A stretch of DNA of 64,000 bases from Fennellomyces sp. T-0311 (Eukaryota; Mucoromycota; Mucoromycetes; Mucorales; Lichtheimiaceae), in contig JALLLT010000005.1 of NCBI GenBank assembly GCA_025266875.1, positions 310,001-374,000 on the forward strand. Direction: 5' to 3'. Shown here one piece after another: positions 11,451 through 23,040 of the stretch. The position numbers and the translations under genes were made by a program. The first letter of the stretch is position 1, and the number at the start of each line of letters is the position of its first letter. The notes under the pieces are model-generated. The model was not told the DNA's origin. It saw only the letters and a list, made by a program, of their open reading frames with translations, and did not search any database.

Positions 11451-14218
11451 ATGGATGCCGACCCTCACGACGACCCACCGCGTAGCGCAAAGCCAAGATC
11501 CAACCGAAACCAACGACGATCGTCCAACGCTGAGAAGCGCAACAAGGCCAACAAGGCCTGCAAAGGATGTCGCAAGAAGAAGGTCCCCATCCCCACCATT
11601 ATGCATTGTCTCACGCTTACGCACTCCGTTCATTCCCCTAGGTGAAATGCGAGGGCGAGGTGCCGTGCGAACGCTGCCAGAAGGCTGGTCTGGAGTGTGT
11701 GTTTGATACCATCCCGCCGGCCAAGCGCACCTCCAACCGTCGCAGGTGGGGGTTTACTTTTTTAAAGCTGCCTTGGTGTGTGTTGCAGACCACAAAGAAT
11801 TAATTTTTTATTGTAAAAAAAAAAAAAAATATAATAATACTATTAGCGCGGCTGCCAGCCAACAGCCGGTGCGCACGCCTAGCCAGGACGAGGCAGACGC
11901 CAAGGAAGCGTTGGGTAAAAATAGGCACCGCATGAATCAGCCAAAGCGACTGATTTTCTAGATTATAGGCCAAACGCAAGAGGAAGGGTTCACAGCCGTG
12001 CCAGCGCCTGCGGACGGAATCTCTGTGAGCACGACAGGACGAGGGCTGTACATCCCAGACTGGCTGTCGCGTGGTGGCGCGGACCAAGGCAGTCCTGATG
12101 GCGACAGGAATAGCGTGTTTGCAAAGGCATCTGACATCCACACGGATTTGCTGGGTATATATTTTGAGCATGTCCATCCCTATTTGCCCATCATCCATCG
12201 GCCCACTTTTCAGAAGCAGCTGCAAGACAAAAAGATATGCGAGCTTTTGCTCTATGCCATGTATGCAGTGGCGTCTCGCTGGCAGCCGCAGCCAAAGCAG
12301 CAGCAGCAGGACCCTTCTGGATGGTCGTATTACGAAACGGCCTTCAAGTTGCTCGACAACTACGCAGATGCGCCACGGCTATCCACCGTGCAGGCTCTGA
12401 TCCTGATGATCAAGTACCATGAACACGTCCGTCGTCCAGGATTTTTCTGGCGCACGCGCTTCTATTTTCAGCTTATCGTGCGCATGTGTCAGGATTTGGA
12501 GCTCTATCGTCACCGCAGTGGCGATCAGCCCCGTGCAGCTGATACTGAACAACGCAGCCGCGTCTTCTGGGCTGTCTATGCATATGATGTGCTTACGAGG
12601 CAAGGATGGGGGAAATGTTACTTTTAGGGTTTAGTCTCATTTTCGTTGTTATTTTCTGTAAAACAACGCATTCTACAGCACCGAACAAGGGACGCTTGCC
12701 AACTTTACCAACTGCTCCGTCGAGTTCCCGCAGCTGTTGAAGGAGGAGGATGGCACGGAGCGCGACGTGATCACCTATTTCCACTGGACAGCCAAGATAT
12801 CGCATCTGCACGGCAAGATTCTGAGCTTCTTGCGCCTCAAGTATGGCCAGAATGCAGATGACCCAAGTGATGACGCCACCCATGTACGTCCCTTAACAGC
12901 GACGCAGGAACAGAAGCAACGCGACGCGTTAGTCAGCAGCATTGACGAGCTTGGAAAGGCCATGTCCGCGGCTATCCGACAGCCACCCAGCACTGATGAC
13001 AAATCATCGGCAAAACAATACCCATATTACGCCTCGCGATTCCTGTACATGGCGTTCCATTTCACTGCCATCCTGTTGCACAGACCGTATGGTGAAGCGT
13101 CCGCCAGTCACCGCGAACAATGCTTCAATGCGGCGCTGGTCATCACGCAGATTGCGGGCGAACTGATCCAAACAGGTGGGGTGGAGTGCCTTTATTACTG
13201 CCCGCGCGGTGTTCAGCAAGTCATCCACTACTTGGCAGCATCCATCACCATCCATCGATTGCTCACACAAACGACGGCGACGACAAAGCGAGACGCGTCG
13301 CCGGAGAAAAAGGCAAAGGAGGCATGCGATAAATCATTGGACATCATTCACCAATTGATCAAAGTGTCGCCTGCCGTTGAAATTTATGCAAACCATCGTG
13401 AACCCACGCCGCCGTCACCGTCGCCTACGCCAATGGAGGAAGTTCCCATTTCGCCCCAGGATCGTACTGTAAAAGCCCGTCGCGTCAGCAAAGAATTCAG
13501 CGGCGTACGACAAAACAGTATCCCAGTGCCGTCCAAAGCAAGTAGTAACATGGCAATGCCACCGCCACCGCAACCTCAGCAACAGCAAAACACGCCTGCC
13601 ATGAACACACCTGTTGTCAATACAATGCTGCAACAGCAAGCACTCGCCTACTCCCAACCCCACCATCACCATCACCACCACCATCACCAACACCAGCACG
13701 CACCGAACAGACTTTCCGCACCCATGATGATGGATTACACCTCATCTCTGTATCTGCAGCAACAGCCTCATGCCACTCAGTATCCTGTGCAACAGCCACA
13801 ACAGCCACAGTTCGGCTTACCCTTTTCGCAAGCATCCGGGGGCAGATATTATCCACAGGCGGTGCAACAACAACAACCCTTTATCACGCAAACAAATCAT
13901 CACGCACAGAACATGTACCATCAACAGCATCTTCAACAACATCAGCATCATCAACAACAACAACAACAGCAGCATCATCCACATCCCTCTTCACGCCGTC
14001 ACACTGTCTCTGGAGATATGACCACCATCAATAACTTTATGGCATATCCAGTAACAACCGCGCCCAGCAATCCTTGGCCCATGTATGCGGATCAGCAAGA
14101 CATCCAATCAGATCAGTATATTCAGACAAGCGTTGCACAGAGCATGATGGGACTTTTAATGGATCAAGATGAAAACTCGATGTTTGCGGCCACGGCAGCC
14201 GCTCCTGCACCGCCCTAA
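11451..14218 (+). CDS. Zn2Cys6 transcription factor with fungal_trans domain and poly-Q/H tail
   Basis: Large zinc-cluster regulator, roughly 800 residues in several exons. A basic N-terminus leads into CKGCRKKK, an intron (GTCCCC...CCTAG), then VKCEGEVPCERCQKAG. Together they make a full C-x2-C-x6-C-x5-C-x2-C-x6-C cluster. The middle (about 11998-13380) has the fungal-specific transcription factor signature: HVHPYLPIIHRPTF, then YYETAFKLLDNYADAPRLST, and RSRVFWAVYAYDVLTR. This is the layout of the XlnR/Cat8-like group. The C-terminal third is low-complexity, rich in Gln, His and Pro, typical of activation regions. The last exon (12737-14218) is the longest. Target genes cannot be told from sequence. 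It converges on the permease, 110 bp apart. Confidence 0.85.
13560..13980 (+). repeat. CAG/CAA and CAT/CAC triplet runs (poly-Gln, poly-His)
   Basis: Imperfect triplet repeats inside the zinc-cluster gene encode a run of about ten histidines near 13660-13690 and several glutamine runs, the longest near 13940-13970. They are likely length-variable between strains. Confidence 0.75.
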
Positions 14219-14328
14219 AGAAAAACGCACGCCTATGCTGATAACCCATGTTTTCTTTCTCTCTCTTTTTTTTCCCCTTATGTATACATTATTGTTCAGA
14301 TGTACATAACACGATGGTTTTACAAGTT

Positions 14329-16371
14329 CTAGCGTGATGTCACGTGTGCCTTTTTAAACTTTGCGATTGGATCAATGCGCATTGCTGATCGACGAATGCC
14401 ATATGCGAAATAGACTACCCACCCTATACCCATCCATACAAAGAGACGCTATGCCAACAATGGTTAGTTTTGAATTCTTTTTTCTCCTGGAATGGCTGAA
14501 CTTGGGACGTACCCAGATCGTAGTCACCTCGGCAACGGCAATGAGCATAATAGAGATGGCAATGCCCAAGAGAGGAAAGACAAGAAAGACATACTTGCCA
14601 CCTGGGATCCTGAACTTTCGTTCGGCGTGTGGTTTTGTAAATCTCAAAATGATGACACCCACATGCACCAATAGAAACGCCAACAAGGTACCAACCGATG
14701 TCATATTCCCGAGAAGGTCGACGGGAAGCACTGCTGCGATAATCGCGGTGATCGTTCCAATGATCAACGTGGCGATATAAGGGGTTTTGAAGCGCGGATG
14801 AATCGTGGCCAGCCAAGGAGGCAATAGACCGTCTGATGCCATGGAGTAGAATACACGGGACTGAGCCAACAAACCGACAAGCATGACGGAGGAAAGGCCG
14901 GCGAGGGCACCTAGCGTCACGATCACATTGAGCCACTGCCAATTATCACCGGTACGTCTTTGGACAGCATCAACTGCTACCGACACGGGCGTTGGAACGC
15001 CCAATTCTGTATAGGATGCAGCACCCGTCATCACGGTGCATGTTCCGACATAGAGCACGGTGCTTATCACGAGACTGCCAAGGATGCCAATCGGTAAATC
15101 ACGTCGAGGATTTTCGGACTCCAGAGCGGCTGTAGAGACGGCATCAAATCCAATGTAACTGAAAAACACTGTGGAGGCCGCTGCAAAGATGCCTGGCACG
15201 CCGAATTCTCGCCAGTATCCGGTGGTATTGGGCGGCACATAGGGATCGTAATTGTCTCGATCAACGAATCCACACAGTGCAAAGATGAATAGCAGCACCA
15301 CAGTGACCTTGATCATGACGATAGTAGAATTGACCATGGAAGATTGTCGGATTCTATGCATATATATTTACTTTTTTTGAGTGCATTGCCCAAGAGCCTT
15401 AGTAGTAGCCTATACCCAATGGTCAAGACGCATGTTATCAGCATGATGATCACGAATCCAGGAACGTTAAAGTAGTGTCCAGGTATGTAGGATATGGATG
15501 CCGGATTTTCGCTCCAGGAGACGGGAGGCGTTGTCCAGCTTTCGCCAAATTCGACATGAAAGGCAACTTGGAAGAACTTTACAAAGTAACCGGACCAACC
15601 GACTGCCACTATATATATATCATATGGGCGTTTTAAAGTTGAAATACAAACCGAGTGGCGCACAAGACATACCTGTTGCAGCACCCACCATATACTCGAG
15701 TATCAAATCCCATCCTATAATCCATGCCACAAACTACACGCAGATCAAACACTTAGGATGGGAGATATCCGACATTGTTTCATGCTATGCATTAGGTACT
15801 CACCTCACCAAGCGTCGCGTAGGTGTAGGTATATGCTGAACCAGAGACAGGGATCATGGATGCCATTTCCGAGTAACTGAGAGCGGCAAATGCTTAAAGC
15901 CGTGTAAGTGATTAGAATGCCTGAAATATACAAATGATGGGCGTACCAGCGGCTGTACCGGCAATGATAAATGAGACTGTAACAGCAGGCCCGGCATTGT
16001 GTGCTGCTGCTTGGCCAGATAGCTTTTTTTTAATTAACCAAGGATGAGTGGTATCATTTCCGAAAAGCAACATGGATGCAAAATACCACAAAGATACCAG
16101 TGCCAATGATTGCACCGATGCCCATGAAAGCAAGCTGCCAGGCTGTCAAGGCTCTCCGAAGTCCTGCTTGTTGGGCCTCGAGTCCAAGTAGTTCAACGGG
16201 TTTGTTACAGATCAAACGTCGGCTCCAATAACGAATCCATGACTCATCTGCTTGTCGAGTATATCTGCTTACTACGGAATCGAGATCATAGTCCACTATG
16301 GGAATAGGCGCGACTGGATGGTGAGAATTGTGTTCTATCGGTTCGAGCTGTATCTTTTCAGAGGAATTCAT
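14329..16371 (-). CDS. Cationic amino-acid transporter-like APC permease
   Basis: APC-superfamily permease of the CAT/SLC7 type, a plasma or vacuolar membrane amino-acid transporter. The N-terminal cytosolic region is followed by LGIGAIIGTGIFV-type TM1 (here FMGIGAIIGTGIFV), then about a dozen hydrophobic segments. The largest exon (about 15361-14520) holds IFAAASTVFFSYIGFDAVST, the conserved TM6 region, and LVGLLAQSRVFYSMASDGLLPP. The first half is broken by several short introns. The C-terminus needs one more intron. From TIW, a GTACGT donor and a CATAG acceptor shift to RLFVWMGIGWVVYFAYGIRRS, the expected last helix, and the stop falls at 14329. Reading straight on would give a nonsense tail. 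Substrate is inferred from the family only. Confidence 0.85.
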
Positions 16372-16559
16372 CGTCTAATGAGAAGCTTAGAAAACAAAAG
16401 GGAAAGGGGAAATCCTATTTTGGGAAAAAAGAAGGATTTATACACACATTCAACGAAACAACACATGCTGCTCCTTATTTTTTCTGGAATCACGGTAATT
16501 ATCAAAGTTATGCAAAAGACAAAAAATACAGTGGAAAGTAGGGAGGATCAGCCTTTTTT

Positions 16560-17224
16560 TTATGCGGCGATGGAAAACGCGGCGGCAACAGCAGCCATCA
16601 TAACGCCACCAGCAACGCTCAAGACCGAAGCAGCGCTTTCATCGGACGAAGCTCCGGTTCCAGTTGGGTTCGAACCGTCGGCATTGACACATCGGGTCTG
16701 GTTGAAGCTGGAGGGACTGTCGGCCAACGTCACATCGGCACACTAAAACACGAACCAAGCTCAGTTTCAACCCGCCTTTTCGTATGACACATGTCTTCTT
16801 CTCTTACCTGGTAAAGAGTGCCGTCACCTCCATCATACGTAATTTGGATGGTGCCGTTGGTACCCGCGGAGGCACCAGCAACGCTGCCAAGGTCAACGGG
16901 AAGACATGCCTCGGCTGGGTAGCTGCGCGAACCCTTGGCGATGACGGTGGCATTGTTAAAGTCGTTCGTCGAGGGGTTGCTGTTGTCGATGAATTTAACT
17001 TCATAGGTATAATCGGTATGGCCAGAGTTAATTTGGACAAAACCATCCTGCAGAGGGAATTCGCTGCGGCTACCCACAGTGTTGAATCCACCACAGGGTG
17101 CAAGAGGCTGGGAATCTTCAGCGAACCCACGCGACTGGGGATACGTCAATTGATAATGAGCAGACACACCCTGAAGAGCGCTCAAGGCAGCAGCGGCAAT
17201 GGCAAGGAATCCGAGACGGGTCAT
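16560..17224 (-). CDS. BIM1/X325-type GPI-anchored copper-binding protein (LPMO-like)
   Basis: Secreted copper protein of the BIM1-like/X325 family. These proteins resemble lytic polysaccharide monooxygenases but are thought to bind and pass on copper rather than cut sugars. A 22-residue signal peptide ends at VSA, leaving His as the first mature residue, as needed for a copper brace. Mature His47 (in NSGH) and Asp120 (in QCADV) are the probable other ligands. The Cys at PCGG, EACLP, QCAD and TRCV can form disulfides. A Ser-rich stretch and a hydrophobic tail after SSDESAA suggest a GPI anchor. Two exons are joined at YQ/CAD across GTAAGA...TTTAG. In Cryptococcus, BIM1 works with Ctr1 in copper uptake. 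Here a Ctr gene lies 188 bp upstream on the same strand. Confidence 0.85.
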
Positions 17225-17356
17225 TTTATCGGCAAAAGCAGAAGGGGAGGGGAGAAAGAAAGAATATGCATTCCCTGGTCTAATATTTATCGTGAAAAAA
17301 ATGGGGAAACACCGACTATGCGAAGTTTTCGCTGAAATTCGGGCTTTGATTGGATG

Positions 17357-17366
17357 GAATTGCTGT
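17357..17366 (+). promoter_or_regulatory. Candidate copper-factor site upstream of BIM1-like gene
   Basis: GAATTGCTGT fits the loose GCTG-core consensus described for fungal Cuf1-type copper regulators. It lies about 133 nt before the BIM1-like start. The consensus is loose enough that chance matches are common, so this is only a pointer. Confidence 0.2.
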
Positions 17367-17411
17367 TCTTGTCCAATCTTTTTTTTTTCTACGTGATACA
17401 ATGCCTTTTTA

Positions 17412-18196
17412 TCAAAGGTATCGATGAATGGATCCTCGAAGCCGACCAAACACCATTTCGCCGCAAAAGACACCGCCAATGATGGACACAAAGTAAGCTA
17501 CGTTACCCGTCAGGATGACCATCATTAGCAAGGCAGCAAGGGAATATTCGAGTGTTTTCAGGGTGCTCCGCACTGTTTCTGTTTTCCAGATGAATGGCGG
17601 CACCCATGGCATGAGCGGCTCAACGGGTTTTCGTCTCGGCACTGCGCTGATACGTTTTCTGGATTTTCCCTTTTTTCTACTCTTGATGGAGTTTGGTCTG
17701 GATGTTGCCGACATGTAGGTTGTCGCGTCGTCGTCGTCGTCGTCATCATCTGAAATCTGGATTGAAATAAACTTTTTTCCCGTAAACCTAGTTAGTAAGT
17801 AGAAGGGGTTTGACAGCCCACAAAAGCATTATTTACTTGACTCGATGCAATGGTTTGTGAAGACGAGGCTTCTCTCCTGCTTCGTGTAATGAGGTTCCGT
17901 CGCAGTGATCCGCGCCTTTTCTTCCAGAGCAAGATGACGGGTGGTAATTGGTAATAGTCTCGTGTTCGAAGCCGAGCTGTGATAAATGCTTCGATGCCGC
18001 CTAGCCCGCGCATCATCATTGCCATCATACATAGCCCTAGACATGTGCTAATGTACTCGCCTTCGGTTCCCGGGATCCATCCGGTGAGCCATAATGTGTT
18101 GGCCGCATCGGACGTCCAGTGGAACGTGCCCACCGGCCGCACTTCGTGCCGAGGATTCGATAAGCTCAAGGGTATCCGGTACGTGTCGTTTTCCAT
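17412..18196 (-). CDS. Ctr-family copper transporter
   Basis: Short copper importer of the Ctr family, about 230 residues, two exons. The first (18196 to about 17840) holds TM1, with FHW near the start and WLTGW, then ISTCLGLCMMAMMM. A long basic loop follows. A GTAAAT...TCCAG intron joins an acidic run (ISDDDDDDD) to the second exon, which ends at 17412. TM2 there reads LAALLMMVILTGN, the MxxxM-like selectivity segment, and TM3 reads GGVFCGEMVFG, the GxxxG packing motif. Ctr proteins form trimers that pass Cu(I). The N-terminus lacks the usual Met-rich clusters, which may mean it depends on a helper for copper. Its neighbour is a BIM1-like copper protein. Family call is firm on TM2/TM3, weaker on TM1. 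Confidence 0.75.
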
Positions 18197-18275
18197 TTTC
18201 TGTTTCTTTCAATAAAGAACAACAGAATAGCAGTAACAACAAAAAAATTGTGTTTTTTTTGAATCGATGTATCAG

Positions 18276-18284
18276 CTTTTTATA
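18276..18284 (-). promoter_or_regulatory. TATA box of the Ctr gene, overlapping a GCTG copper-type motif
   Basis: TATAAAAAG lies about 80 nt before the Ctr start on the minus strand. The overlapping AAAAAGCTGA (18272-18281) fits the loose Cuf1-type consensus. The TATA is reasonable. The copper site is weak evidence on its own. Confidence 0.35.
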
Positions 18285-18296
18285 CGTGCCCGGTTT

Positions 18297-18824
18297 GTGG
18301 CAAGTATCGATTCCTTTTGTTGTCAAGGGCATCTATTATTACCCATCTATTTGTATACGTGCCTATCACAAGTGTGTTGCCTTTATTTTGCTTGGCAGAC
18401 GCAGATTTCCCTCGAAACACCGCAACGTATTGCCGGCTACTACTTTCAATGGTTCATCGTGATTCCAGTGAGGCATTTTTGCCATGACGTGCCGGTGGTT
18501 GTACAGAAAGATCTTTCTACATTGCAGCATTACGTACGTCATGTCTGATTCAATTAGGGGAAAAACCCATTGCCGCTTTTCCATTTATGTAAAGCGTCAT
18601 TTGCATTGACGACTTCATGTTAGCAATGGTGTTGCCTAAAATACCAATGAACGCGCCAAAATGTATTACGTATTAAAAGATACACTTCTGCCTAGTATAA
18701 TATACGGGTGCGAGTTTCTTTGTATGAGATGCGAATACGGAACGTAACAATGGTATGGCGATGACTCTAGCATGGTCAATTGGATGGTATCGTATTCTTT
18801 CATCGATAATATTCGCGTCATAAT
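18297..18824. other. Spacer between Ctr and GPI8
   Basis: About 0.5 kb between the Ctr promoter and the 3' end of GPI8. It contains only short open frames with no recognisable protein. Confidence 0.6.
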
Positions 18825-20430
18825 CTAAGCACGGATGCTAGAGTAGATGACAAAGCTGATACCAGCCGTAGCTGCTGCTCCAACGATCGATGCAGGAGAT
18901 GCTGAGAGGGAATGGACCCAGTTCACAAAAGATTTCTCTCCACGCTTGACATTAAATGCGCGGAACTGTTGACGTTCCTTTTCCGCGTGTTCCAATAACA
19001 GCGTTGATTCGTTCTTAATGGCGCCAGCATATTCCTGTTGCAAAAAAATATGAGACAGGCTGTTCTACTCTGCACGGTGTGAGAGCACGAATTACATCGT
19101 TGTGTCCGTCATCTGATCCGATAAGCGGATAGCGTTGTCGCGTAAGCTCTACATTCTGTACATTGCCAAAGAAATCGGTGACTTTGACCTGAAAAAAAAA
19201 AGCGAGCGTCAGGATATTTTGAGTTTGCGCGTCATTTTTTTACAAGAACGCTGACCTTGTCGAGCGGACGATTGAACAAGTCAGAGCGAATTCCTGGATG
19301 TGACGCAATCTTGGCGGGGTCGTAAGAGTCAAACTATCCAACGGGGTTAATCTAGAATGAACCATCATCTGTCTGTGTTTGCGGTTACCAGATCCTTCAA
19401 TGTCTTGTCACTCGTCATATCGATCTTTTCGAGGAAATCCAGGTTGTAGTAAGTGAAGCCATCAATCACAGCGACACCGAGATCGTGGTCTGTGTGGTGC
19501 TGGCCGGGAAAGGAAGATATTAATCGAAACATTCCCTTCCTGTTGTTCCAGTCAACTCACCGAATACGAGCTTTCACCCAACTTGCTGCTTCCAGTGGCC
19601 AAAATATTGGGCGAGTAGATTTTGCTGTACATGGTGTTTGCCTGACAGGTATCGATCATAAAGAACAGCTCGTTGTATCTGTCATTGCCCTCAATCAATG
19701 GCATGTTCTCCGGAGCCAACAGATAAACACGCACCTCTTCTTCTCCCACATCTGTTCAAACGAGTCTGCGAGATCGTATGCGCTGATTTCTTCGGCATCT
19801 TGGAACTTTAAAAACTCATCACCGCCGTGGCCGGTCATGTAAATAAAGATATTGGATCGATCATCAGACAAGAGACGTTTTGAGCGTGGGGTATCGGGGG
19901 AGACACGTCCTTGAATTCAACAGTGAGCTTGGGCATGTGATTAGTAATCCAAACATGTTGCCCCTCACCTGTCAACATTCGAATGAAATTCTCCACGGTG
20001 ACTTCGTAACCGCGGTAATCGACCTCAACATTATCGCCATAGAGATCCAAGAGACGTGCGGCATTGTTGTACACGGTTGCTGGATACTTGTTGCGAGGAT
20101 TGCACGAGACGTCGTCGGCTAGCATAAGGATGATGTTTGAGTCGGGAATACCGAGTCGTTTGACGGTGCGGTACATTGAAAGTGTGTTGGCGACATGGCG
20201 ATAGTTGAACCAGAACCGTGAAGTGCATACCTAAGAAGAGCATTTGAAAATAAAGTCCATCAAACAGTGGGTTGAAAGAAAAAAAGAAGGCCATTTACCA
20301 ACACTGCCCAATTGTTGGTATGGCCACTCTGGCTAAAGAAGCCTTCGACTTGCTCGTCTCGCGTGGACGCTGTGGCATGCCATACGACCATGCTCCAGAC
20401 GAGCAAGGTGTAAAGAATGGATTTTAGCAT
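18825..20430 (-). CDS. GPI8: GPI8, catalytic subunit of GPI transamidase
   Basis: Caspase-like (C13/legumain family) enzyme of the ER lumen that cleaves C-terminal signals and joins proteins to GPI anchors. It acts with Gaa1, Gpi16, Gpi17 and Gab1. About 400 residues in several exons. A signal peptide ([18 protein letters not shown]) leads to [21 protein letters not shown] and then [21 protein letters not shown]. The catalytic His is in [10 protein letters not shown] and the catalytic Cys in [13 protein letters not shown]. The C-terminus ends in a membrane helix ([17 protein letters not shown]). One intron (donor GTGAGG after NFIRMLTG) joins to [19 protein letters not shown], matching the family. 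It is divergent from NELF-B, with 113 bp between starts. It lies upstream of a gene for a likely GPI-anchored client. Confidence 0.92.
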
Positions 20431-20543
20431 GATGCCAACGTTTGTGAAAAGGAATGGAATTAAAGAAATGTGCGGAGTGGTTTGAAATAGCAAGCAGCCT
20501 TCTTTTTTTTCTTCTCTCATCGACCACTGATCAACTGACCAAA

Positions 20544-22607
20544 ATGGGAGAATTGCTTGGATCGTCTGCTGCGAGTCAGATTCGAGATCGATTCACACAA
20601 TCAAGTAACCCTGAACAAATCATTCAGGATATTCAACGCGATTATGGCTTGAATCTTCTACCGGGAATGGATGCCATTTATCAACTACTGGATCTTTCTG
20701 GCTCAGAACGCGCCGAAGTTCATGAACAATGTCTTGTGGCTCTCAATCAAGCAGCCGTATCCCGCATTCACAGCCCAGACTTTGGTGAAGAAGAGTAATA
20801 TTCCAATAGGCAATGCATCCGTTTTTCATTGGCATGATGGCTAAAACGGTTGTCAAATAGATTCGCGCAGGTTTTTGAACCTTCGCTTGCGTATATCGCG
20901 ATTCCTCAGCTCCAGGATATCCCCATGGCGCTTTTGAGAAAGTTCGTGGAGCATGTGGACCAGAGTGTTCTGGATACACTCAAGCAGGACTTGGAAGTGT
21001 TTGATGTAAGTGCGCGCGAGCGTTTAAAATGACGAGTGCCTGAAACGCATGATAGCGATGCCCAGTGAACGTCAAGCAGCGGATCTGGAAGCAGGACGAG
21101 TCGTTTTTCCAAGAGCAGATTTTGCAAATGCTAAACATGTATCATCACGACGAAGCTCTGCAACAGAATGCAATGGACTTACGACCCGATAGCTATCAAG
21201 ATATCCTGTCGCAAAGGTAAAAAAGGGACACCAACATCCACACAGGAGACCGTACTAACCTTTTTGCGTAGACGCAACCACCCCATCGTCACAAAGTTGA
21301 TGCAGATTATCGATGGCGACCCAAAGCTATACACGATGGTTCTGGATACCGTACGAATTGTGTTCCAGTCATCTCCCTTTCCAAGCTTGTGTTCGATCCG
21401 CGTCGATCTCCTCATGAACTACCACGAACGCGATGTGGCTCAGGTACATTAAAACTATACCATGGCATAGGGTGCTTGGATGCTAATACCGTCCCCAAGG
21501 TGTATGAAACAGACGAGTGCCATCGATTGGTTTGGTCACTCGATACCTGTGTGCGCACACAAAACATGGATGAAGTTATTATCGAAAAGATCAAGGAATG
21601 CTTCGACAATGTCAAGAACGGCTCGTCTCTTTACACGTAAGTGAATGGACTGGTTGAGCGAGCCATGTGAGGGGTGGAGCAGAATGCTAAAACAACAGTA
21701 CAGTGATTATGCCATGGTACTGATGGACCCTGTCATATCCAACTTTTTATCGGCGTGCATTATGAAATGGCTGCGAATCAATGTGAACGAGAACAACACT
21801 GAGAATCTTGACCAGCTCATCAACTACAGTGCAAAGCTGCTCAACTTGGCAGAGCATGCGCCAGCAGCAGCACACAATCAACAGAAAATCCCCAGAATCG
21901 ACAAGGGCTTGAGCGAATACTGGAGCGCGCTCTGCCATGTGATGCTTCTCGAAAACAACACCAAGGGGGTCGTGGTACCACCGGATGGCGAGGTCATACG
22001 CACGATGCTTGGCAAGAGTGAAATTGCGCGAAAGGTGTTTGTTCAGTATTGCGTTGACCGGACATTTGAAGGAGATATTCCTTCGCTTCAACGACTCCTA
22101 CCGTTCATCCTCCAGACGCTGCCAGATTCGCATGACACCAATGTTGCTCACGTGTATACTTACGAGAGTTTTGTCCACACCTTTATTGGCATTCTTTCCA
22201 AAAAGTGGCTGGTTGAGTGCGTGATGGACGATAAATGGAAGGCGGTCGTTTTCAATAACTGCTTAATACACATGGTTGGGTGGAGCTCGAGAGCACACAA
22301 AGAGGTTGTGTTATTGTTGACAAAATACTTTGTTGGGCCAAAACATCATCGGTTGCTTAGCGAAAAGATCGGGCTCATCGCCGAATGGGCCGACCGTGTT
22401 TGTCAACAAGGCTTAAAGGACGAAAAGGTACGGCGGATATCTCTGGTCTGATGATGTCTCTCATTCTAACATTGGCTGCGTTCATAGAACATTGACGAAT
22501 TACATGAAGCGTACACCACGCTCCTTTCCTCGTCGGAAAGCGCGCTCGATGGTCAATTCCGAATCGCTCCTCCAGCTGTCCTTCATTTCCTCAGTAGCTA
22601 TGCATAG
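20544..22607 (+). CDS. NELF-B/COBRA1-like negative elongation factor subunit
   Basis: Homologue of NELF-B (COBRA1), a scaffold subunit of the complex that holds RNA polymerase II in promoter-proximal pause in animals. About 570 residues, multi-exon. Family-like segments appear in order: GLNLLPGMDAIYQLLDLSG (animal form: leucine-rich LLPSLQSALPFLDLHG), CPVNVKQRIWKQDESFF, KLYTMVLDTVRIVF, CSIRVDLLMNYHERDVA, CHRLVWSLDTCVR and YAMVLMDPVISNFLS. All align in order with the animal protein. The C-terminal half is helical. The last exon ends FLSSYA at 22607 after a GTACGG...CATAG intron. NELF is absent from budding and fission yeast. The other subunits (A, C/D, E) are not in this window. Shared promoter space with GPI8. 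Confidence 0.85.
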
Positions 22608-23040
22608 CAATAGCTCATGATCAAAGCCTTGTACATAATCAATAGTTGTATATATATATATAAATGTCACTGAAGCATATTGGTTTTCTACAGCTACTTT
22701 CGAAAGCATACTTGCTTTTACATATATTCACACCCACTGACGAAATGAGAATACGTAGAACCCATCATCATTACCACGGACAAAGAACAGTGGAGTGGCT
22801 ATAAGCAGTCCAACGCATCCATGAAAGCCAGAGACGTGGATACGCTGACAACACATCGGAGAATATTTTGGTGTACACATATGCAACATGCAGTATCAGA
22901 CACAAAACAGTCAATACAAAGTCATTGTGCTGCGTAAAAGTACAGGCGTTCAGCTAACTAAACTATTTTTTCTCAAGCTTTGAGCTGGTTGAGGCAGCGA
23001 ACGAGAACACGAGCTACACCGAAGGGATTTCCATGTTGGG
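22608..23040. other. Spacer after NELF-B
   Basis: 3' flank with a TATATATATATA run at about 22650-22662 and no supported coding. Confidence 0.6.

Noticed and set aside
16668..16680. GGTTCGAACC-like sequence resembling a tRNA T-loop
   Set aside because: It lies inside the second exon of the BIM1-like gene and no tRNA acceptor stem or anticodon arm surrounds it.
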